Assembly (NCBI GenBank): GCA_036787835.1
Contig: DAIQON010000004.1
Location: 1-64,000, forward strand
DNA from: DAIQON01 sp036787835
GTDB taxonomy: Bacteria > Patescibacteriota > Saccharimonadia > Saccharimonadales > UBA4665
Reading direction: 5' to 3'
Length of the DNA: 64,000 nt
The notes below the pieces were generated by a model that did no database searches, was not told the origin of the DNA, and was given only the letters and a program-made list of their open reading frames with translations. The position numbers and the translations under genes were made by a program. Positions 60,147 through 64,000 of this stretch are shown here, one piece after another. Within the stretch, counting starts at the first letter, position 1. Each line of letters begins with the position of its first letter.

Positions 60147-60840
60147 ATACTATAACTTCTAGCTTAACTAGGCCCCTGAAGGCATCTTGAACATCCTGTC
60201 TACTAGTGAACTCTTCTGCGCGCATATCCATTCTTTCATTTATCTCATATACTTCTTCCATCGATAAGCCATCTTCACGATAGACATTATGCGCAAACAC
60301 TCCAGTAGCTGTAACTCCTAAGGCAACAAAACCACCTACTGCCGTGCCGATTGTTGTCGGCCAGCCAGCCGCTTCGAATACGCCCGACCCGACTAAAGCG
60401 CCGGCATACATAGATGCGCCAAGCAAGAAGTCAGCTCCTGCCCCAATATTACTTCTTTTAAGGTCGATGACGTCTTGTGTCGGCCGGTAATATTCGCCGA
60501 TTCTATGTGCGGTAGCTGCCAGCCCGTAGTTTATTACTGATGAGCGATCAGATGGGTCAAAATCCCAAGTAGTATTGTAGTCGGCCACACCTTTGTCGCC
60601 GTTGGTGTTTGTCTTAACGTTTACTGTATGCCTTCGATTATCATAATATACAGATGTTCCGAGCAAATGACCTCGACCGAATTTAACTCTAAGAGTCTCA
60701 ATCGCCTCATCAGGTACTTTCGCCAACGCCAGTCCAGCTGCATAGCGTTCATGTTCTACGCAAAATGCGTTCAGCTTATCTTTCAATGCTTTTGATGGGA
60801 CTGCTTCCGGTTTAGAGTCAGATACTTGTATATTACACAT
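60145..60840 (-). CDS. Hypothetical membrane protein, 231 residues
   Basis: I choose the ATG at 60840 because GGAG lies six bases upstream; a longer frame to 60909 lacks this support. The N-terminal about 115 residues are soluble, with VKFGRGHLLGTSVYYDNRRHTVNVKTN as short beta-strands. Two hydrophobic segments (about residues 133-152 and 158-182; GASMYAGALVGSGVF and IGTAVGGFVALGVTATGVF) follow, then an acidic helical tail. The family is not recognised. The gene converges on tRNA-Leu and is divergent from the next unknown gene. Confidence 0.6.
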   Translation of the reverse strand: MCNIQVSDSKPEAVPSKALKDKLNAFCVEHERYAAGLALAKVPDEAIETLRVKFGRGHLLGTSVYYDNRRHTVNVKTNTNGDKGVADYNTTWDFDPSDRSSVINYGLAATAHRIGEYYRPTQDVIDLKRSNIGAGADFLLGASMYAGALVGSGVFEAAGWPTTIGTAVGGFVALGVTATGVFAHNVYREDGLSMEEVYEINERMDMRAEEFTSRQDVQDAFRGLVKLEVIV

Positions 60841-60919
60841 ACGTGCTCCTTCAATACAGGAATTATGCAACAACATATAGTTATTAGCAATAATGTAATG
60901 AGCTAACACTTAGCTACGT

Positions 60920-60948
60920 TTTAGAGATTTGCGCTTTAATTATATAAT
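60920..60948 (+). promoter_or_regulatory. Promoter of the 200-residue protein gene
   Basis: TTTAGA (60920-60925) and TATAAT (60943-60948) are spaced by 17 bases. The leader to the ATG at 61000 is about 45 bases. Confidence 0.45.
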
Positions 60949-60999
60949 TAGTCCTACAGATATTTGGGGTCTTAAATACTAGAGGGCTAGGTAGCTAAT

Positions 61000-61602
61000 A
61001 TGGAAGAAGAGTCTCGATATTTCTTAGCTTGGGGTAAAAAAAGCCCAGAACAGTGGGAAGAGGCTATTAGGCTGCTTGGATCTTTGGGCTTCAATGTATC
61101 AGACCCGTCAGCTGAAGAGGGTGTTGATCTTATAAGCGATGGTGCTGAGCGCTACGATGGTATCCTACTCGATCGTAACGATTTTCTGGCGGCAGCTGCA
61201 GAAAACAGCGAGCTAAGTAATCAAACAGCAGGCAGGGCCTGGGCTTTAGTAACAAGACTATATACCTACAAAACGTTTAAAGACCACTTTAACCAATATA
61301 CAGAATTCAGACATTTTGACTTTGAGGATAACCCGTTAGTTTTTGACAACAGACCCAGGGTCGACCAAATACTTGGAGATATTGATGGCTTTAGGCGGAA
61401 ATTATCTGGACTTAGCGTAGATAGTTTAGAAGTACTACTTCTACAGCTCCAGGCAGCTATCACCGCTGAGGGAAAATCGGCCGTCCATAGACTGCTAGGA
61501 GATGAAGTAGGGACCAAAACAATTGACTATCTTTACGGCGTTGTCGCTTGGGCAAAGATTAACAAGGCACCAGGCAATACTGAAGAGGATAGTCCTAAAT
61601 AA
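61000..61602 (+). CDS. Hypothetical protein, 200 residues
   Basis: This acidic, soluble protein was not recognised. It lacks signal peptide and membrane helices. The first about 70 residues look like a small alpha/beta unit (EAIRLLGSLGFNVSDPSAEEGVDLISDGAERYDGILLDRNDFL), resembling a receiver-like or nucleotide-binding fold without clear motifs. The remainder is helical, with LEVLLLQLQAAITAEGKSAVHRLL. A short acidic tail ends the protein. It sits in a run of three unknown genes after tRNA-Leu. Confidence 0.55.
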   Translation: MEEESRYFLAWGKKSPEQWEEAIRLLGSLGFNVSDPSAEEGVDLISDGAERYDGILLDRNDFLAAAAENSELSNQTAGRAWALVTRLYTYKTFKDHFNQYTEFRHFDFEDNPLVFDNRPRVDQILGDIDGFRRKLSGLSVDSLEVLLLQLQAAITAEGKSAVHRLLGDEVGTKTIDYLYGVVAWAKINKAPGNTEEDSPK

Positions 61603-61631
61603 TCTAGAACTTGCTTAGCATCTATATAGCT

Positions 61632-61660
61632 TTGACTTTTCTTTACTATTAGTGTAATAT
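61632..61660 (+). promoter_or_regulatory. Promoter of the 320-residue protein gene
   Basis: TTGACT (61632-61637) and TAATAT (61655-61660) are spaced by 17 bases, and the ATG comes seven bases after the -10. This is one of the clearest leaderless promoters in the window. Confidence 0.6.
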
Positions 61661-61667
61661 AAGTGTT

Positions 61668-62630
61668 ATGAAAATTGTTGAAAATGAAGCTGCTCATATA
61701 ATGTTCAAAGAACAGATGTGGGGTGGAATTGAATTAACTGGAACAGAAGAGGCGATACAACTCGCCGCCCAACTAAATGCCCACGCCCAAAACATGCTAG
61801 GGATTAGTGGAGTTACTCGTAACTATATATTTGACGAGGGTGTAACAGGGTCTGCTGGCGAGGAAGCTTTAACCGTACAAGCAAGGTTACTGCGGCAGCT
61901 TGCCAGTGGCGATACTGACTCAGACAGCAGCTTCTCATTTATTCTAAGAGACCATCATGAAGCTGCAGTTGTTAGACAAGCAGCGAAAATCGATCTTGGT
62001 GATAAAGCGGTAAGAGGAAGCTTAGAACGTCCACTTAGCAGATACCCCTACGTCGGCAACCTGATGGCTCAACGAATTGCTGACCTTTTTGCAGAAGGAA
62101 GATTCAAGCCACGCAGCGGCGTTATAAAAGACCACATCGTGGGAGATAGCATGCTTCCAGGTGATTTAAACACTCTTTATTCAGGCCTTGATGAACAACG
62201 CTTCCCTGAGCAACGAATCAATAACTTCGATGCTGGCTCTGGTTCTGGGCTAACTTATTTTCATCTCGAAGGTGATGGCCGTAGATCTACAATTGATCGA
62301 CCAGCGTCTCCAGAGATTGGGGCAAAGCGAGTTCGCTATGAACTATTGCCCATAGGCGAGGAACCACAAATTGACACTAGGTCACTTTTTGATAGGTATG
62401 GTGAACGAAGAGGCTTAGATTCTGACATACCTACAATTTCTGAAATTCTCGAAAGAAGTAGGTCTCACCACGTCAGACCATCACACATAGATTTACCAGG
62501 GTTTCTTGGTCTTACAGATAGGGAACGTGGTTCATCTCCAGGTTATATAGCATATACTGGCCCTGACGAGCTACGAGCTGCTGCTCGACGTGATGATATG
62601 ATCCACCTTGACGACGGTTCAGATTCCTAA
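61668..62630 (+). CDS. Hypothetical protein, 320 residues
   Basis: The protein was not recognised. It is soluble and rich in Arg, Asp and Ser. Residues about 20-50 form a helix (EEAIQLAAQLNAHAQNML); the segment FSFILRDHHEAAVVRQAA holds paired histidines; the second half (about 190-320) is rich in Gly, Arg and Pro and may be disordered, with repeated R/S motifs such as LERSRSHHVRPSHID. It has a consensus-like promoter at leaderless spacing, so it is likely expressed. No partner is evident. Confidence 0.55.
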   Translation: MKIVENEAAHIMFKEQMWGGIELTGTEEAIQLAAQLNAHAQNMLGISGVTRNYIFDEGVTGSAGEEALTVQARLLRQLASGDTDSDSSFSFILRDHHEAAVVRQAAKIDLGDKAVRGSLERPLSRYPYVGNLMAQRIADLFAEGRFKPRSGVIKDHIVGDSMLPGDLNTLYSGLDEQRFPEQRINNFDAGSGSGLTYFHLEGDGRRSTIDRPASPEIGAKRVRYELLPIGEEPQIDTRSLFDRYGERRGLDSDIPTISEILERSRSHHVRPSHIDLPGFLGLTDRERGSSPGYIAYTGPDELRAAARRDDMIHLDDGSDS

Positions 62631-62666
62631 GTTTAGAACAAATTCTAGTACTAGTTTCAACTAGCA

Positions 62667-62672
62667 TATAAT
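62667..62672 (+). promoter_or_regulatory. -10 element of the peroxiredoxin gene
   Basis: TATAAT ends nine bases before the ATG at 62682, with no Shine-Dalgarno. Confidence 0.45.
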
Positions 62673-62681
62673 AAGATTGTA

Positions 62682-63146
62682 ATGAATAAAGACGATCTTC
62701 CTATTAATGCACCGGACTTTAAACTTAAGGACCAAGAGCTTAAGCTCAGGCAACTTAAGGATTACGCCGGAAAATGGCTGGTGCTATATTTTTATCCCCG
62801 TGATGATACTCCTGGATGCACTGTTGAGGCCTGCAGTTTCAGAGACTTTAGGGATGACATCTCTGAGACTACAGGCGCTGAAGTAGTTGGGATATCAAAA
62901 GACAGCGAGGCATCACACCAAAAGTTTGCCACTAAGCATCGATTAAACTTTCCTCTATTGTCTGATCCTGAAGGAGAAGTAATTAAGGCATACAGTGCTT
63001 GGGGCAAAAAAATGTATGGCCGCAAAGGAATACTTAGGAAAACATTCATCATTAACCCCAAAGGGATGATCGTCAAGATTTATGGCACAGTGACGCCACT
63101 GGGGCACGGCCAGAAGGTGCTTGCCGACCTTAAAGAACTTATATAG
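62682..63146 (+). CDS. bcp: Bcp-type peroxiredoxin (thiol peroxidase)
   Basis: The 154-residue enzyme reduces hydrogen peroxide and organic peroxides. The peroxidatic Cys46 is in DDTPGCTVEACSF, and Cys51, five residues later, is the resolving Cys of the atypical two-Cys Bcp group. VVGISKDSEASHQKFATKH and FPLLSDPEGEVIKAYSAWG complete the thioredoxin fold. It probably receives electrons from the glutaredoxin or thioredoxin/TrxB system encoded near 11-12 kb. It precedes hisS, which has its own promoter. Confidence 0.93.
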   Translation: MNKDDLPINAPDFKLKDQELKLRQLKDYAGKWLVLYFYPRDDTPGCTVEACSFRDFRDDISETTGAEVVGISKDSEASHQKFATKHRLNFPLLSDPEGEVIKAYSAWGKKMYGRKGILRKTFIINPKGMIVKIYGTVTPLGHGQKVLADLKELI

Positions 63147-63182
63147 CTGACGATTAATTTACAATTAAGCCGTCCTACTAGT

Positions 63183-63188
63183 AGAATA
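63183..63188 (+). promoter_or_regulatory. -10 element of hisS
   Basis: TAGAAT ends nine bases before the hisS ATG at 63198, and TTTACA (63158-63163) lies 19 bases upstream. There is no Shine-Dalgarno. Confidence 0.4.
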
Positions 63189-63197
63189 TTATCTATA

Positions 63198-64000
63198 ATG
63201 CCATTACCAACACAGCCTTATAAAGGTGCCCGGGACTTCTACCCAGAAGACAAACGTATTCAAAAATATATGTTTTCTAAGCTAAGATCTAGCGTAGAGG
63301 CTTTTGGCTATGAAGAATATGATGCACCGATGCTTGAACCTCTAGACATCTACCTTGCAAAGTCTGGTTCTGAGCTTGTAAATGACCAAACATATACATT
63401 CACCGATCGAGGAGATCGACAGGTAGTAATAAGGCCAGAAATGACGCCTAGCGTAAGTCGTATGGTGGCCGCCAAGCGAAATCAGCTAAATTTTCCGCTG
63501 CGTTGGTACAGTATCCCTAACTTGTGGCGCTACGAACGACCTCAAAGAGGCAGATACCGCGAACATTGGCAACTAAATGTCGATTTGTTCGGCGAAGCCT
63601 CGATTGCTGCAGAAGAAGAAATTATTAGTCTTGCGTCTTCAGTCCTTAAAAGCTTCGGCGCTACTAACGATATGTTTGAAGTACGTTTAAATAGCCGAAA
63701 ACTAATGGAGTATTTAGCTAAGACTTACTTATCACTAGAAGACGTCAAAGCTCTAGCCCTGTTTAAGCTAATCGACCGTAAAAACAAGATTGATGAACAG
63801 GCATTTAATGAACAGGCAATGGAGCTTATCGGTAATCAAGAGCTAGTAGATAAGCTGGCCTCATTCTTGGAAATTAGCGATATATCTAATGTCCCTGAAG
63901 AGTTGAAAGACGCTGAGGGCATCAGCGAGCTAAAGACGCTTATCGCTCACCTTGCTAGCAACCCAGAAATTGGCAAAGTCGTCTTTGACCCGAACATCAT
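63198..64000 (+). CDS. hisS: Histidyl-tRNA synthetase, 3' end outside window
   Basis: Reading from the ATG at 63198 gives about 267 residues open to the window end. The N-terminus MPLPTQPYKGARDFYPEDKR is followed by YDAPMLEPLDIYLAKSG, RPEMTPSVSRMV and the class II motif 2 region WRYERPQRGRYREHWQLNVDLFG, which identify HisS. The visible part covers the class II core and the helical insertion; motif 3 and the anticodon domain lie beyond the window. It charges tRNA-His. Confidence 0.93.
   Translation, partial: MPLPTQPYKGARDFYPEDKRIQKYMFSKLRSSVEAFGYEEYDAPMLEPLDIYLAKSGSELVNDQTYTFTDRGDRQVVIRPEMTPSVSRMVAAKRNQLNFPLRWYSIPNLWRYERPQRGRYREHWQLNVDLFGEASIAAEEEIISLASSVLKSFGATNDMFEVRLNSRKLMEYLAKTYLSLEDVKALALFKLIDRKNKIDEQAFNEQAMELIGNQELVDKLASFLEISDISNVPEELKDAEGISELKTLIAHLASNPEIGKVVFDPNI

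Noticed and set aside
60841..60909. N-terminal extension of the hypothetical membrane protein (start at 60909)
   Set aside because: The extension contains the GGAG that fits the ATG at 60840, so the shorter form is favoured.
1..64000. Recoded UGA (glycine) genetic code
   Set aside because: UGA ends several genes at expected positions (for example 7484-7486, 17471-17473, 18439-18441), and no long gene needs read-through.
1..64000. CRISPR array, insertion sequence, prophage or toxin-antitoxin module
   Set aside because: No regularly spaced repeats, transposase, integrase, phage structural gene or recognisable toxin-antitoxin pair was found.

Overview
The window reads as a compact chromosomal segment of a Candidate Phyla Radiation bacterium, most likely Candidatus Saccharibacteria (TM7). 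The support is circumstantial: very high coding density, many 1-11 bp gene overlaps, a housekeeping gene set with few biosynthetic genes, split transketolase, a GatCAB operon interrupted by a small membrane protein, and UGA used as a normal stop (for example at 7484-7486 and 18439-18441), which argues against the UGA-glycine codes of Gracilibacteria and Absconditabacteria. No 16S rRNA or other decisive marker is present, so the assignment is an inference.

Layout. 1-5875: envelope and regulatory genes (CNNM/CBS membrane protein, Fur-type regulator, L,D-transpeptidase, RmuC, a GH63-like glycosidase, YajQ). 5965-10481: pheS-HIT-pheT-Nudix operon. 10539-13252: membrane-anchored FKBP, then a thiol-redox block (glutaredoxin, thioredoxin reductase, FNR-like flavoprotein). 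13544-21371: central carbon block (pyrophosphatase, GAPDH, RpiB, Rpe, split transketolase, class II aldolase, PfkB-type kinase) containing two membrane proteins. 21518-31297: SLOG protein, UvrB, GatCAB, GalU, a YtxH-type pair and several unknowns. 31402-43490: DnaE, CAP-domain protein, SpoU methylase, PilB/GspE ATPase, malic enzyme, ABC exporter, L19, RNase HII. 43472-59111: M1 aminopeptidase, NusA, ClpC, a membrane HExxH protein, RadA, a class A PBP, TyrS, RecG. 59158-63146: a phospholipase C/P1-nuclease-like zinc protein, tRNA-Leu(UAG), three unrecognised genes and a Bcp peroxiredoxin. 63198 to the end: the start of hisS.

How the genes work together. The carbon block covers lower glycolysis plus the non-oxidative pentose phosphate branch, with a sugar kinase beside the aldolase. 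The redox genes (Grx, TrxB, FNR-like, Bcp) form a minimal thiol system. Three heteromeric enzymes (PheRS, transketolase, GatCAB) each have a small unrelated gene tightly coupled between their subunit genes.

Regulation visible in the DNA. About twenty genes have a TATAAT-like -10 only 6-10 bases before the start codon and no Shine-Dalgarno, which suggests leaderless mRNAs. A CIRCE operator overlaps the clpC promoter, an intrinsic-terminator hairpin lies between the nusA promoter and its start codon, a 9-bp dyad brackets the glutaredoxin promoter, and one symmetric -10 element appears to serve both trmH-like and pilB-like genes. No CRISPR array, insertion sequence, prophage or rRNA was seen. 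No gene-free stretch exceeds 300 bases; the longest is 13253-13543.
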